DNA of 64,000 nucleotides from Tigriopus japonicus (GCA_010645155.1 CM021321.1:281201-345200), one strand, 5' to 3'. Counted from the first letter of the stretch, positions 9,619-24,600 are shown. The notes: generated by a model not told the origin, from the letters alone. A program made the numbers and translations.

Positions 9619-12600
9619 GTAAGTCTGGAATCAGCATCTGTATTCACGGTTGGATTTCCTGATACGCATCTCAATGTTGGTGGACTTCCTTTGACTCAAG
9701 GGCAGCTGAATTGTACAATCATAAATGACAGTAGGACCACAATAATAACAACAACCAAAAAGCATAGAGCTTCTTTCCTTCATCAAGACCTGGTCCAATC
9801 AAGTAAATCGAGTCCACGTCGAATTAGTACCTCGAGGCTAAAAAGCGATGAAGAAGATGGCTCTTTGGCCCCCTCTACAGGGGTTCTTCCTGGCATTTGC
9901 TTTGAAAGAAGGGTAAAAAGGAGGTCCAAAACACGTTCCTTCCATGGCTTCCCCACTGTTTATGTTTTGGCAAAACTGAGCTGATTGTTCCAAGTCTTTT
10001 GCATTGTCAACGATTATTGATTTTGGTCTTCAGATCGTGCAAAATGCGACGGGATTGCGTTATGGTGTGGATTTGGATCTCATAGGAGGACGAGATGATA
10101 TAACGACATATTTCTCGGACGAACAGCGAAAAATTGATTTTGTTCTAGTCTACGAGGAACGAGGAGTCATTGAAGAATTTATTGATCCTGAGGCCCTGAA
10201 TGAGGACGCCAAACCGAGGTAGGATAATACGAGAAACGGCTAACCACTCTAGATTCTCAAGGGAACATGTTCCATTACAGAAAATCTGGAATGAAGAAGA
10301 AACAAAAGTTCAGTTTATGGCGGCAAAAGTTCATGGCCTCCATCCACGCTATTGGATTGGAAAGTGAAGAGGTAGGCACCAACTTATTGACGACTTTTAA
10401 TGGCCTGATCAAAACAGACTTATTGCCATATGCTCGTGACAAATGGCGGCCTTTGCAACGGCTTTTGGAGTTGAACTAATAGGAAAGGAAGTAACGGAAT
10501 CCAGATTTATTTCAACTCTGATTCCGGAACAGAAAAAGGAGAACTTGATGTCAGGAAAAGGAAACCTCATTGAGAGAGACGGGAAGGAATTCTTGACAGC
10601 CAAGTCAGCAACCATCCAAGAGTGACACAACGAAGGGTCGATCTAAAATGCAATTTTTGCACTCACTCATATATTTCATTCAAAAAGGCAAAACAAATTT
10701 TGAACGGATTTCAGGGAGGTTTAAGTTTAAGTGTCCTAGTTTATTTACTCACAAAACCTCCGTGAAAAAAAATGTGCTTTTCCCCTAATGAAATCCACGA
10801 TGAATTCACTCTCTAGAATATGTTTGCCCTCCAAAAGAAAAAGGTGTCTTAAGTGCACTTTTTGCAGTAACCCCTTTCCATTGAGAAATGCAAGTTTTTT
10901 AGGGAAAAAAAACAAGGTGTCGGAAGTTACGTAACATGACTCACAAAACCTCATTCCAAACTTGTTTTCCAATCACCTGGCGGTTGTAAACACTATTTCC
11001 TAGAATAATTTAATGTTTTCAAAGCAATATGTCCACTCTCTGAAAGATTAATCATGTCCAGATCATGACTCACACAACCTCCTTGCAAAAAAGTTGTTTT
11101 CCATCATATTGCGGTTACAAACACAATTATCAAGGAAAACATTATTTTCTCAAAGAAATAAAAAGCGATAACTCTATCCAAATCTCGTGTGCTCAGCTTT
11201 GTGGTCTTGGCACTTGGCACCTGCACCTCTTGGCGTACATTTCTTTCCTGGGAAAAGGCTTCAGACATTTGATTGATGCAGAGTAGAACAAAATGTACAA
11301 TGTAGATCCTTCGAGAATGAGGAAAACTTTCATCTCAAACAGCCCCATGTGGTCTGGTTTCCTTTCAAGCTTGAATGAAAACGCAACCAAGTGCATGTCC
11401 CCTTCTCACTTGAAGGTTACTCAATTTTGGTTATCCTAAAATATGAAGGCTCGTGTAAAGCAACCATGGACTCACAATCATTAACTATAGGCATTGAGCA
11501 ACTAATTAGTGCGTATATATAGTACAACTTCGAAGAGTGAGGAACTTGGACCACCTTTAACTTTTGTCATTAACGAGCAATTATCCAGTTTTTCAACGGT
11601 GAAGGGACAATTAAACCAAAAGTAAGCGCCCAATATTTCTGTAGGCTAAACAGAATAATAACTGGTTGAACAGAAACTAAAGCAGCAGATTTTTTTTCTT
11701 TTTATGACAAGTTTTGTCAAGTCAAGAACAATAAAATAAATTTTGCTTCTAATTTCATTTTCCTTTTTTTGTAATTCATAAAATATCCAAGGACAAGAAT
11801 TGAAACAAAGAAAACCAAGAAGCTCTTTCTTCACGAGATTGTGAATTCCCAATTATGTATGTTCTATGTATTCTTATAGAATACGCTTCACAACAGATTA
11901 AATCTCCCTTTTCCAATACGGATTATGAATGTCAGTTTTGTACTCCCTCTAATATCAAAAGTTTGTTTACGTTTACTTTCCCTGTGTCATATTTAGCCAA
12001 GTTAGCCAAATTTCCCTAGAGAATTACATCGAGTAGTGCCAATAAGAGTATGGCTCCCAAAACTGAAACATGAAGGCTAAAAACTTCTAAACTTTTACAT
12101 TTTGGTACCATGGTGTGATAAAAGAGTGAGCTTACGTCAATGGTATATTCGCTTCCTTTGTTCCATGTTCAGCATGGACCATCCCAGGTTTGCCAAAAGG
12201 CGAATCATGCATTATAAATAACCCCTGTGGTCACGAATGCGTAGGTTTCAAAGAACTTGAAATCGGAATTGCCAAGTTGAAGGGCAAAATATCAAAGTAG
12301 TCGAGAGCAATGGAACCGTGATTGTGAAGATCTAATGGATCTTGGATCAGTTGTTCTTAAGACTGAAAGACACTGTTCGAGCATGTAAATGAGATCAGGA
12401 AAGAAGTTTGTGATTAGATTTGTGTCTAGTGGAGAGAACCAAAGAGACATTCGAGAGAGATCAATATCTAACTATGGCATGACATTAAGACTGGGATCGA
12501 ATGGATCATATCATAACTGGCCTGGGACATTTCATGGCTCCATCTTCCACGAAAGAATGACTGCTTTTCTTGGTAATATAGGACCCTTCTAGATAATCAT

Positions 12601-15600
12601 ACAACCAACAGTCCTAATTGTCTTAAATAATGAAATAGAAAGCTGGATGAAGAAAGAACCTTGTCTGGGATGAAAGATCAGAGTAAAATGTTGAGTTGAG
12701 ATTGCAAAACTTAAGTACCTATTGTTACAAATTGACAATCAAACATTTTGAAGTGATTATATTTTTCATTTTTTCCCTTCATTTCTGCTGTAAGACAGCG
12801 TTAAAAGTAAAAAAAATATATATTTGAAATTGAAAATGGAAAAGGTGAAAAAACTCAGCTCAAACATATATAACCATGATCGCAACAATTCGCTGGCCAT
12901 ATTTCGGAACATCTCATTCGCAAAAAAGTGTTGTCTAATCGTTTCCATTTTACATATTTTATTGTTATTAAAAACACATTCTCGTCTACACATAATTAGG
13001 GTTTAGAATGTGTTTCCTAAAAAACTATTAACAATAGGAAACGTTTTCAAGACACATTATTTCGAATGAGATGTTGCGAAATGTGTTTTTGTCTCATGAT
13101 TGATTGATGCATGGTTTCCCTCTTTTTCCTCAATGACCGCTTGAATGTTTTAAGAAGAAGGAAATGAATGCGAACCTAAAAACAAACGAGGCAAAATGTT
13201 GTGCGAAAGCAAGTTTTTCCTGTATTAAAAGCGTTTAAGGCCTCTACTTAACACAGAGGAAACTTTCACCCAAATAAAAAATGTACAGGGTGACCTGTAA
13301 TTAGTGAGACACTTGAAAGCCCGTTTTACCCAAACAAGGATTTTTGGGGGGACTTTGAATAAAATGCTTTGGGTTTTTAATTGCAAATGCATTTTTCGTC
13401 AAATTGAAAGTTGAGCAACTTTTGAGACAGTTTTGAAACACGAAATTTGTGTGCAACAATTGATCTGTCAAGCTTGTCAGTGGTCACCCTGTTTGCAAAG
13501 AAAAAATATCTAAATTACAATCTGAACGTCACTTGACGCTTTCTTGAATAAAGTGTATGGAACTCGTATTCAAAGTGCTCATCCAGATATTCATAAAAAT
13601 TCAAGTGGAGTACAATATTGTTATATTATATTGATACTTTATGAATAATACATAATATAATATAATGTTACATAAAAAATAGAGAACAATTTCTCATCGC
13701 CAAAATTATTCTTTCATTGAAAGAACACTCTCATGGGAGCCTTTCTTGCACTTGTGGAACAAATCTTACTCGTTGAATTATGACATGTCCCAACACATTT
13801 CCAAGTAAAGCGAGAACTAGTAAGTGAAAAACTTTCAGTACTTTCTTCTCAGAGTTGTGATAACATTTGATGGTGACCAATATAATGGTTTAGAATTCTT
13901 AATATTTATGAAATGGAAATGTTCTTTTTAATAGAGCACCAATGGACAGATGGTCAGATCATATAAAATGCGCGATATGGACGTCAATTGACGTTCTTTG
14001 CAAAACCTTTGTACCTTGGCGTACAAAAGTGCAAGAACCGTTGAGAATGCAATGCAATGTCATGCAATTTTTGTTACAATTTGCGGCGTAGTTCAAGCTC
14101 CTCTGGAACTCAGAACATGAGAAAAGGTCTCAAAGTCATTTTCTGAAATCATTACCCTAAAAGGCTTTGCAAAATCATTCAACTATCCACAAAAGAGAGA
14201 CTAAATACCAATTTTGTTTGCTTTCATCTCCCGTTGCTTTGTCATGCCCCCTGGTGTGCCAATTTTTCATTTTTATTCTATGCTATACTAGAATACTTCG
14301 GGTTGCTACGAGTATTTTAAAAGATGCACCCAGTTGTGCCAACAAGGTCAATAGGGGGCACTGCTGAAGAAAACTAAAAAGGTACAAAAGAAAAGGAAAA
14401 TCCTCTTCATTTCAATTCTTTCTTTCAAGAAATTTCTTTTTTTTTTGGCGGCAGCAAGAGAGGGGACATTGGTGATCAAGGCCACGTGGCTTTGACCAAT
14501 GCTTGGTCTTGTTGAAACCCCTCTTTCTGCTTAGACTGCCCTCTTTTTCTCACGAGCTAACTCTGCATCTATGTAGTTTTTAAATGTGTACTTATAAAAA
14601 CTTAAAATTTTGTCAATTGTGTGCAAATTTCTTTCATATTTGTTTTTTAACCAGGCTTCTTAAAAACTGAGTGTTTGAACGGTAGATGGCATTACTTTTG
14701 CGACAATTTCAAAGTTCATGACGTTTTACTTGAAAAGAAGAATAGAGAAACGAACACGTGGCGGTGCCACGGGGAGTAAAATTACAATAAACAAAATAGG
14801 TCGGCATCTCCTATTCAGTTAACATAACGCTCTCAACGGAAATGCTTAACCTCAATATGATGTTCACGTCCACATCTTCAGATGTCTTGAAGATGATTTA
14901 TCGGCCCACCCGGACACGTTGAGAGTAACGGCTGCTCAAAATGAGCTCTGAGAGCAATTACCACAAATCTTCCAAGTTGAATTGAACCAATTACCCTTCT
15001 TTAAGGTGGAACTAGAATGTTTTAACGAACGACATGGCAAAGAACCAGTGGCTTAAGGTATTCTTCTAAAATCTAAATAGAATGGATGTAGGAGTAAAGC
15101 CAGTACCCCTATTGCGGTATTCCACTCAGCTTCAATATAGTCTCTATTGCGGACACGAGTAAATATGAAGTGTCATTCCAGCTCTTCTTGGTTTGAAGGG
15201 GAAAACGAGTGTGAGATGAGAGATTGCCTCAGCAAATATTGACTCTCCCTTATGCTTGTCACTCTCTAGTATTTCCATTTTGAATGATTGATCCAATGGC
15301 CTTGCCTCAACTAAGGACTTAGTTCACTCTTTTCCCACTCGAATTGATTTGAGCAGGCCCAATATCTGACATGTTATGAGTCCAATGTCCGGCTTGTGAG
15401 ACGGTGAATTCCAGAATTATTAATGGATCGTATTCATTGAGTTGGCGTGGAGCTGAAGCTAAAGTGGAAAATCATGTTTTTAGACCTTTTCAAAGGGCCG
15501 AACTAAGTTCGAGGAGGGAATATGAATTTTCTAGTGTCAAACACTAGTGTTACTTGTGCTCTAAGAGTACCTCTAAATCCCAAGGGAATCCAGGCTATTT

Positions 15601-18600
15601 CGAACAATGAAGTCCTCCTCTCTTCTTTATCGGGCTCCTTCATTGTTCAATCTTTTGCCCTTTAGTCTTCGTCGGGAATATGTAGGAGCTGATCCTGTAA
15701 CAGTATTTAACGCAGGATTGGACAAATATTTCAAGGGTGTACAAATCTGCCAACAGTAACTTGTTGGTAGACCAAATTTCATATTAATGTCAATCTATAT
15801 ATTAAATCTTATGCAGTAAAGTTAATGCATAACTTTCTTTTCAGGGACTCCCATTCCTTGTAACGGTAATAAAAATCCGCAACCCACCCAAAAAATAATG
15901 ATGTAAAGGTGTTCGTAAAATTAACTTGTCAGAAGTGGGATTCGAACCCACGCCCTCAGGAGAGGACTGCGACCTGAACGCAGCGCCTTAGACCGCTCGG
16001 CCATCTTGACTTCGCTATGAAAATCAAGATTAATAGCAAATTTAACGCATGTTATAAAAGCTTCATAAAAAAGGGACGAGTTAGGTCAGAATAATGCCAG
16101 CATTGCACAAAATGCTCAGCATAAAAGTTAGGTCTCCAAAATAAACAAGCATAAAACTTAAATAAATGCAAAAAGTCTCATCTCAAATGTTTATCATTGT
16201 ACGCATAAAAATCACTTCATAGTATATTCTATACAACCTATTCTGACTATATTATTTTTCTTATGTGAGATGACGTACAAGCAATATTTCTCATCTGTAT
16301 TTTAAAATGAAGCCAGATGTTTAGATTTTATCAACACATTTACCGATGTGAAGAGACTAAGGGGAAGATTTGGACCGATCCATTAATCTTTCGGAAATGT
16401 TGGAATGCGATGTTCGAAGAGCTTTCGTAAGATGACCATGATTTGTTCTTCAAACACGAGCAAGCAAGCATTCCTTCTTTTTCTCCAATAGCAGGGTTTA
16501 GATGAATAAAAAACAATCAGTGATAATCCTCATCTCCCCCCAAAGAAACAGTCTTGGTTCATTGGGTTCTCGAAGAAATTGGGTCAATTCCTAAACGTAG
16601 ACTGATACTTCTCTCTCATGAAAGACATCCTCGAATAAAAGACGGCTTTGATCTAAGGTATGAAAAAGTTTCAAAGATTTTCTGAATTATATTACAAATG
16701 AGATAGTGTTCTAGACAAATCATCAAGGTCACCTTTAAGGTCAAACCAAAAAAGGAAGCTAGAGTGGCCACGCGTACTATTGCATTCATATAAGAGCCGA
16801 GTGTAAGTGCTTCCCCAGACGGCGTAGGTTCGAATCCTGTTGGGGGTCGAATTGAAGCTGTAGGAGAAATCCTTCAATTTACTTGTTTGTCAAATAATGA
16901 CAAGCCGTCTCTTGAACTTAGGAAGCTGAAATTAGAATCAATCAACTTTATAATCTTAAAACAGTGTTTCTTGCAGGCAAACCTCTTCAGATAAAAACTT
17001 ACTGGAAACATCTCTTTTAACTTCACTATCGTTCATTTCCAATTTGTCATTCAGGAACGGCTTCAATATGACACAACGCATTGAATTTAGAGCAGGTCCC
17101 ATAAATCCATAATATATCCTCTTGCATTGCCTAAACACATGTGCATCCCAAGCACTCCTTGAATTACTCTTTTACAAAGCAATGCCAACGAGGTTGTAAA
17201 AGAGGAAATGTAATAAATAAAGAGAAAGGTCACGACAAAAGCCGTTTTTGCAAAGTAGCTATTTAAACTAGATTTGATACTTTGAACATACTCCTTCAGC
17301 GTAGTAGAAACTATAGGTCGCATGTTAACCATAGATAAATTATATAGAGATATCTCAATTTTGACGTCGCCAAAACCGCCCTCTACGAGGGATTACCTAA
17401 CAACATTGTTAAAAATGAGGGTTTCATAAGGAACGTCATAGAGTGCGCTACCTTGTTTGTAACGCAAATATCCTTTTTGAAGTTTGATCCTCCAAGTCAA
17501 TCCAGAAAATACAGCCTGAGTCATCTAGAGGACACGGATTAAACAACTGTCGCCGTCGTCTGCCTGCTTAGCTAGAACTGAGAAGTCTGGGGCTAGTTTG
17601 TGTGTTAACGCACATAATTCGAAAAGCGAGAGTATAGCAAAATCAAGTCAGATTAAGGATTGTTGAGTATATACTCGCGACAGCTGCTGTGTTTCAAACA
17701 TAGGAGCTGGGGTGAGTATATGCACGACGCTCATTAATCTGACTTGACTTTGCTTTACTCTCGCATTTCGAATTAGGTGCATTAATATGCGGCCTCAATT
17801 CGGGTCAAGTTAGTACATTGTAATAATAGAGTTCAATCATGCAGTGCGTCATCTTGTTCTTTTTTGGGGGGCAAAAGCTTGCCAACTCCATAATTTCTAT
17901 TGATTGGACATTAATAACAATATTAAAACATTAGTTTTGGGCAAAATGAAGGGCCCTAAATGTTAATAAGGAAGGTGGAAATGCTTTCAATGCTGAACTG
18001 AAAACAATGTTTTCACTTCAGTTTGATTGTAACTGAAATTTCATCTCATGATATTAGCGAGCCGTTTGCCAAAAGAAAGAACTAGATGGCGCATTTCTCG
18101 ACGGTACTCTATCATCATAGTTTACTAAGTCAAACAAATTTCAAAGTACTATGTATGAGTTTTATTGACCTTGTTTCAACTTAAGCCCCATTTTTATGAC
18201 TCATTGAATTTATGAAACTCTTGCCAATGAAGTTCTTGCTTGGAAAGGATTCAAAATCATAAATTGCCATCACAGTGACATGTGATAAAAGCTTTGAAAA
18301 AATCAATTTGTTTGTTCTTGCTGGCAATTATAGAGCTAGTTTCTAGCCTTAAGAGTTAAATTTAATGGACGCTTTTACGTTACATGACGTTGCCTAACTT
18401 GCCTTGCGATTTTTAAACTACAATTAGTAGCAATCTCTTTTTCATGAATCAGAATGTATATTTTTGGCGACCAAAAAGGTTTTCCTTTTTGAAGCACATG
18501 TTTTTTTCGCATTACAAAATTACACTCCTTCTACTACCTTAGGATGGAAAAAATCAAATTTATTGCTAAAAGTATATTAGGCTTAGATTTAACAACACCT

Positions 18601-21600
18601 ATTTATAAGGCTACAAGAGAAACAAATCTTCCTGGAGATACTAATCAATATAATAATCATGAGCCCAAATAAGCAAAGTAAGCAAAAGTTAACCTTTTAG
18701 ATCACTTTCATACCGAAAGCATTTGTAACTGATTTTTCATTATCCACGTAAAAAGTCTTGCCCCTGTAAAAAGTTGTTCTATTCCGACGATTTTTACATG
18801 AGAAATACTCGTTTTTTTGAGACAGCTTTTCTATTAATCGATCACCATCACTTCGACTCATCCCTATTGTTGAGTATCTTCAGAACTGTCAACCACAAAT
18901 GATACTCAATTGCCATTGCCAAACGTCCCCATTGGATGCATCGATTGGGAAACCCTCAATTGACAAGGCTTCAATGGATCTTTTATGTAAATCCATTCAG
19001 GAAATGTTGCACGAGACAACAACGAATCCCTCACTTTTATGCAAAGCAAGTGGGGGACTCCTTGTTCTCTTTTCACATTGTTCCATTTGCTTCTTAGGCC
19101 TTATATTGTGTCACATGTCGCCCAGACAATTTAGCAAACAAGGTTGGCTGCCTTTCTTCAAGAGAACATTAGTCTGCCAAAGAACAATTCAGTCGTAGCT
19201 TTCAAATACGCCACCAGATGGCATAAAAGACAAGAAGTGTCTTGTCAAAACTAGAGACGCTCTAGTGAAAACAAGTAGTGATGAGAACAATCCAATCACT
19301 AATGATTTTCACGATAGGTTGCCCAAGTAAGCCTACCAATTAGCCTTCAGGGCTAAGAAGTAGGCTTTCTTCTGAGGGTGGACACAAATGACCCCCCTTG
19401 CTTTATTCAAACTTTGGACCAGGGACACTATGCAAAGGGAGCTTGTTTCTTGATTTTACAAGATGGTGCACTATGTAAGAGATGATAGCAAACCTAAAGC
19501 TAGCAACCTCGCGTGAGAAAGATTGAAAGATTGGATTTTTTCCATCAGTAGAGACAAGCTCCAAGCTCCTTATTCTTGACCTGCCATTCAGTGCCATCTA
19601 TGGGCAAATTTATAAGCGTGGATGAAAATCCTCAATAAAGAGGACTTGGCCTTGAAAAATGTATCAATTCCGTTAGTCAAATGAAGCCTAGCTCGTTTGA
19701 CGCTTTCCTCGTGACCCCCTCAAAAGAACAAGGATCGAGTTTAAGTGCCTCAAGTTCACTTTATGGACCTACCTCGTCCTTTGAAAGAGCCTTCAAGGCC
19801 ACGAGCTGTCAGAGGGGGACGTACTAGATTCATTTTCCCTTTTCTATGACTGTCCAAAAAGGAAGGAACTTCTACTTTCAGCACTGCGGAGACTTTCTTG
19901 AAAGGGAAATATATTCAGAACGCGATACATATTCAGAAGGAAAATGAGGAATCTTCAGAAGGTGATGAGGGGCATAAAAGCTCTAATCTTTCTTTCTACA
20001 TTGTGCACGTTTGTGAGTGTGTCCAAAAAGTGCAACCAACTTAGACGTTTCAAAACACTCAAGGGTTCACTTTAAAACAGTCGCACCGAAAATGGAACTC
20101 GAAGAGAAGTGATGTCACATCAAATTTCAAGGGTTTGTTAAAAAGAAGGATGCAGATTTCTGAAAAAATAGGAGCGGCAAAAATTGTAAAACGTCCATTG
20201 AACCGAGAAACGTATCAGCGGAGACCTTGCGTTGCCAGACCCATCTTGCGTTGATTTCCAACATGGTTGCCAGGACATAACTTTTGATGCCACTTTTTGG
20301 CCACATGTCAACTCTGTTTCTTCGATGGCTATCCTTTTTTCAAAAAGGATTACTTCTCAAAAATGGGTGCCATTTAAGGTAAATGATGCCACTCAAAAGA
20401 AGATAATTGTCAAGGAAAAGGACTTAAGATTTTGCTAAAAACTAGCACGGTATATCTCATTCTGGCAACCATGCTAGAAATCAACGTAAGTTGGGTCAGG
20501 CGACGCAAAGGTCTTCGCTGATGTTTTCCTCGGTTCATTTGCAGTTTTGGTCTTGTTTACATTTTTTGCTTTTTTTGACAATAACGACGAAAAAATTGTG
20601 GTTTGTGTGGAAATTAAAGTTTAGTTTGACAAAATACATGTAGGTTAAACCTGAAATGTGTCGTCCACTTCCATTTTTCTTGCTCTACTTTTTGTTACCA
20701 TGTAGGGATGGGTCCGGATGGGCCATGAGCAGGCCCAGTTATTGGATTGCATTGATTCAGAGGTCAGCTTGTCTTGAGTTGGATCCAAAAACCCTGGAAC
20801 TGATCCAGAGTTGGAATCGATCTAGAATGAGTTGACTAATAAAACTTGAATAAATGTTACTTGGAAGTTCAATGGTATCATTTTCCCCAAAATTTGTCTC
20901 CTGCTTTTGCCTTCAATATTATTCCATTTTCAGAAGTCTTGTGTGAAAACCCAGAAAACGAATGCAATTATGTTAGAAATCTTTATATAAGACCCTATAT
21001 GGGCTGAATCTTATCCTATCTGAATTTGCACTGATTCGGATCTGAACCGGATTGAAAATCTTGATATTAGTTCTTAACTGAAGCAATCCAATCCAAAAAA
21101 GTTGCCAAACTGATCTCGACCCAAAACCAAAAAATCTTGGCACCATTCATCCTACTTAGTATGTTTTGCATTTTTCCATTGTTTTAGCAATTTTTGTCTC
21201 TTTTTGGCATTTTCGGGTCATTGGTTTCACGTATTTATTATACCTTTTTCACTTCCTTGGTTTACAATTTTACGGCTCTACTAACAATCCTAAGAGTAGC
21301 AAGTTCAATAGCAAATTCATGAAAAGTGATCTTGTTTTAGGGATCGAGAAATTTCGTCAAGTTTCGAGATTTGAAACAGTTCCAGTTTTGGTGGTTGTCT
21401 TTTGCTAGAAATAAGCAGCCAAGGTCATGGAACGAGAAAAAAATATGATAGCTTTTTCGATGTTTATAACTAGGGACAGGAAGTTTAGACGAATAAAACT
21501 GTCAAAATAGACGAAAAAAGACGAATAAAAGTACCTGATTAGACGAATAAAGACGAATAAAATTGCCCGATTAGACGAAAAAAGACGAATAAAAGGCTAC

Positions 21601-24600
21601 ATTAGACGAAAAAAGACGAAAAAACTAACTTACACGACAAAAAAAACTAATGAATTGCCGGTCACGAGGATAAAAAGAGGATTAAAACTGCTGCCCATGA
21701 AGTAGACCTAATGTGTGGCCCAATAGAGGACATTAAACCAAGCTTGAAAAATTCACCAATAGATGGGAAGGTTGGGCCAGTAAAGAGAAAAGACTAGAGA
21801 TCTAGAAAAGACTTGTGAGCTTAGTGCTTAGTACTTGGCCACTCTTTCACGCCGTCTATTGGCAAATTTTTCAAGCTTGGTTTAAAATCCTCTATTGAGG
21901 GGAACAGCTACCCCCTTGTGCAAAACGGCAAAATCTATAAAATTAACTAACGGAAAAGTGCCAAATGATCAAGAAATGGTCAATGGTCAACCGTCCTTAT
22001 TTCAACATTTTCAATAGAGTAATATTTAGCAGCAGGTTTGCTGACACATTAGTTGTTTGCATAGTCAGATAGCCTTTCATTCCAATAGTGGTGACCTTTT
22101 CTTTCTGCGTCTGTCAGGAAACTCTACAAGTTAAAATACAAGTGTGGATCATATTTTGCTCGTGCAATAACGCAACTGAAAATCAAACTATTACTTTGGC
22201 CCAAGTTTTGGAGTTGAACTTTTTAAAAAAGTGTCTATTTGCTTTAAAATTTGAGAAAAAAAACCAAAAAATCAATTTTTTGACTAATTAGACGAAAAAA
22301 GTTGAGTGTAATTGCCGGATTAGACGAAAAAAGACGAATAAAATCCAAATTAGACGAATAAATTTATCGCGACGAATAAGAGTAAAAAAGACGAATAAAG
22401 ACGAAAAAAGACGAATAAGTTTATTCGTCTAAAGTTCCTGTCCCTATTTATAACTAAATGTTTCTTGACATAAAGTGAACCATTTACACTTATCATGCTA
22501 AAAACATACGTACATACATACAAATTATTGTATTTAACCTATTCCTGTCAAAACATAGTGATCAAGCGTATTATATGTCAAAAATGCAACCATGCCGATT
22601 GATCTATCGGGTAATCGTTTATGTGATTGCAGTTGATTTGAGCTCACCTTAATTTATTTGTGAGCTCTTGTCTTCAAATGGGATCAGACTGCAAGGTTAA
22701 ATCCTTAATCTTAATATCCATGGACAAAATACAAAGATCTGGTGCCTCATCATTTTAATTAGTGATGGACTGAAAGCGTTTTTTCAAAATTTCAAAATTT
22801 GCGACTACCCAACATCGAATATATGAGCAATTTAATTTTTAAGGTGAATTTTGCTTTTGTACAATTTGATTGTCAGCTGCTTTCGGTTTCGGTTTCGGTT
22901 TCGGTTAAGCCCTCTTTCGGCCGAAACTTTCGGTTTCGGTTATGCGCCCTTTCGGTCCATCACTACTTTTAACAAAAACTCGGGGATTTCAAGCACTGAA
23001 GGGTTGGCCTCTTAAAGCAGGTTTAAGAGGACCCAAAATACTAGACAAGGACCAACATGGTTTCACTTGCCTATAAATATCTGATTATATTAGTTATCAA
23101 TGCTCTCATTTTGCAACTTGTTTTCAAGCTTTAACCCTTCAAACAGCGCCACTTGCAGTCATTTTTATAAACTGAAGCTTCAGTTAGATGGCTTCTTCTC
23201 AAAGTCCAATAACTTTGCAATTTTTCTTTGGAGGGTTAGCATTTGAATGGAAAATAAATGGGTGAAACCTTCGGTTTTTGCGGATAAATAATGAGGCAAA
23301 TCAAGTCATCAATAGAAAATCTAGATTCAATGTCAAAATTGGTCGTTTTCTTTTCATAATATCTGTTGGTGACCACGTCATCCACAAAAATCAAATGAAC
23401 TTAACAGACAAAAGCTGTTTTCATTATCTTGCCAAAACAAGCCGGTAAAGGTAAACCAAGGATGAAGAGAAAACATAAACTTATATATATTTTGGTTTTC
23501 AGGAAATCATTCAAAGGCCCAAGAATACCCTTCACTTTATCCGGCTCCATGCACCTTGGCCACTTTTGTGTCGTTATGCTGAAGAACTCAATCTTCGGGC
23601 CCCAATTCAGGTAAGGTCAAAGTCGGAAGCTCTAGATTCAGGCTTTGAATTGAATTAGGATGGATGAATGAAAGAAAGAAAGGTGATTGAGTGGGTACAC
23701 TAAGGAGTGCTGATAACGCTATCCATTTTTCCAGGAACACCAAACCGAAGTAAGTTGTGGTAAAATAGCGCGGCAATTTTAACAAGCTCAGTCTGTTAGG
23801 ATCAATATCTTCATGCTTCATCTTTGAATGTCACAATTGTCTAACCTGTCTCTTCATCAGTCTTGCACAGGAAGTACTTCCTACCTCTGCACTATGGTTT
23901 CTGAAGGAAGCCCATCCTGTCATATAGACCTTTTTTGCACATGTCATAACTGTATGTAATTGTATTGTAGAATTGACTTCCACAGCCACAATAGTGCACT
24001 GTTTTAGAAGAAGGTTTTCATGGAAAGTGCCAACTAATCATACTTTTATCACCTTCAACTTTTTTGTTTGCTGGAAATCAACTTGGCTTGCAAGCTTATT
24101 TAAAAGATGGGCCATTTTTTAAGCCTAATATTTACTTCACATTCCAATACTTCCGGTTTGCTATTAGTAAAGCCAGAGAGGGCCATAAATTGAAGATGAA
24201 AAAATATCTGTTTCCGTTGCCGATTTATGAATTTATTGGCAAGCCCAAGGCATGAAATTTTAGGAAAACGTTTTAGCATCAGAAATTATAAGGGGCTACT
24301 CGTAGAGCAAGGGTCGACACCCTGTTGTAGAGGATAGCACCTCTAAAACACACCAATGTTTGTGGTAAGTTGACGCAACCTCGTCCTTTTTGGGGAGGCA
24401 TTAATGTTATGGGTGATCTCTAAAAACAGGAGTGTGACGTCAGCAAAACTTATCGTTCAGCTGTTGTTGAAAGGAGCCTAATGACAACAAATAATGTAAT
24501 CACCAGGGCCACCAGATAGTTGAAAAATTCATTTTACATTGTAATTACCAAAATATTCTGTTTTTGTCCAAAATTACCAAAATGTTGAAAATTGCTTGTG

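Larger units (their letters stand above)
10372..23502 (+). other. anoctamin intron 3 (13.1 kb)
   Basis: It holds diverged direct repeats (10745-11180), a fold-back (12899-13084), a small TIR element (13285-13491), a LINE tail, tRNA-Leu, the 17330-17600 repeat with an abutting MITE, a fold-back (20186-20550), a hAT-type element (21471-22446) and a TTTCGG repeat (22760-22965). The remaining AT-rich sequence shows no coding signal I can support. Confidence 0.75.

Noticed and set aside
9619..9984. Continuation of anoctamin exon 1 frame to a stop
   Set aside because: A consensus GTAAGT at 9619 joins in phase 0 to the conserved exon 2; the extension has no anoctamin similarity.
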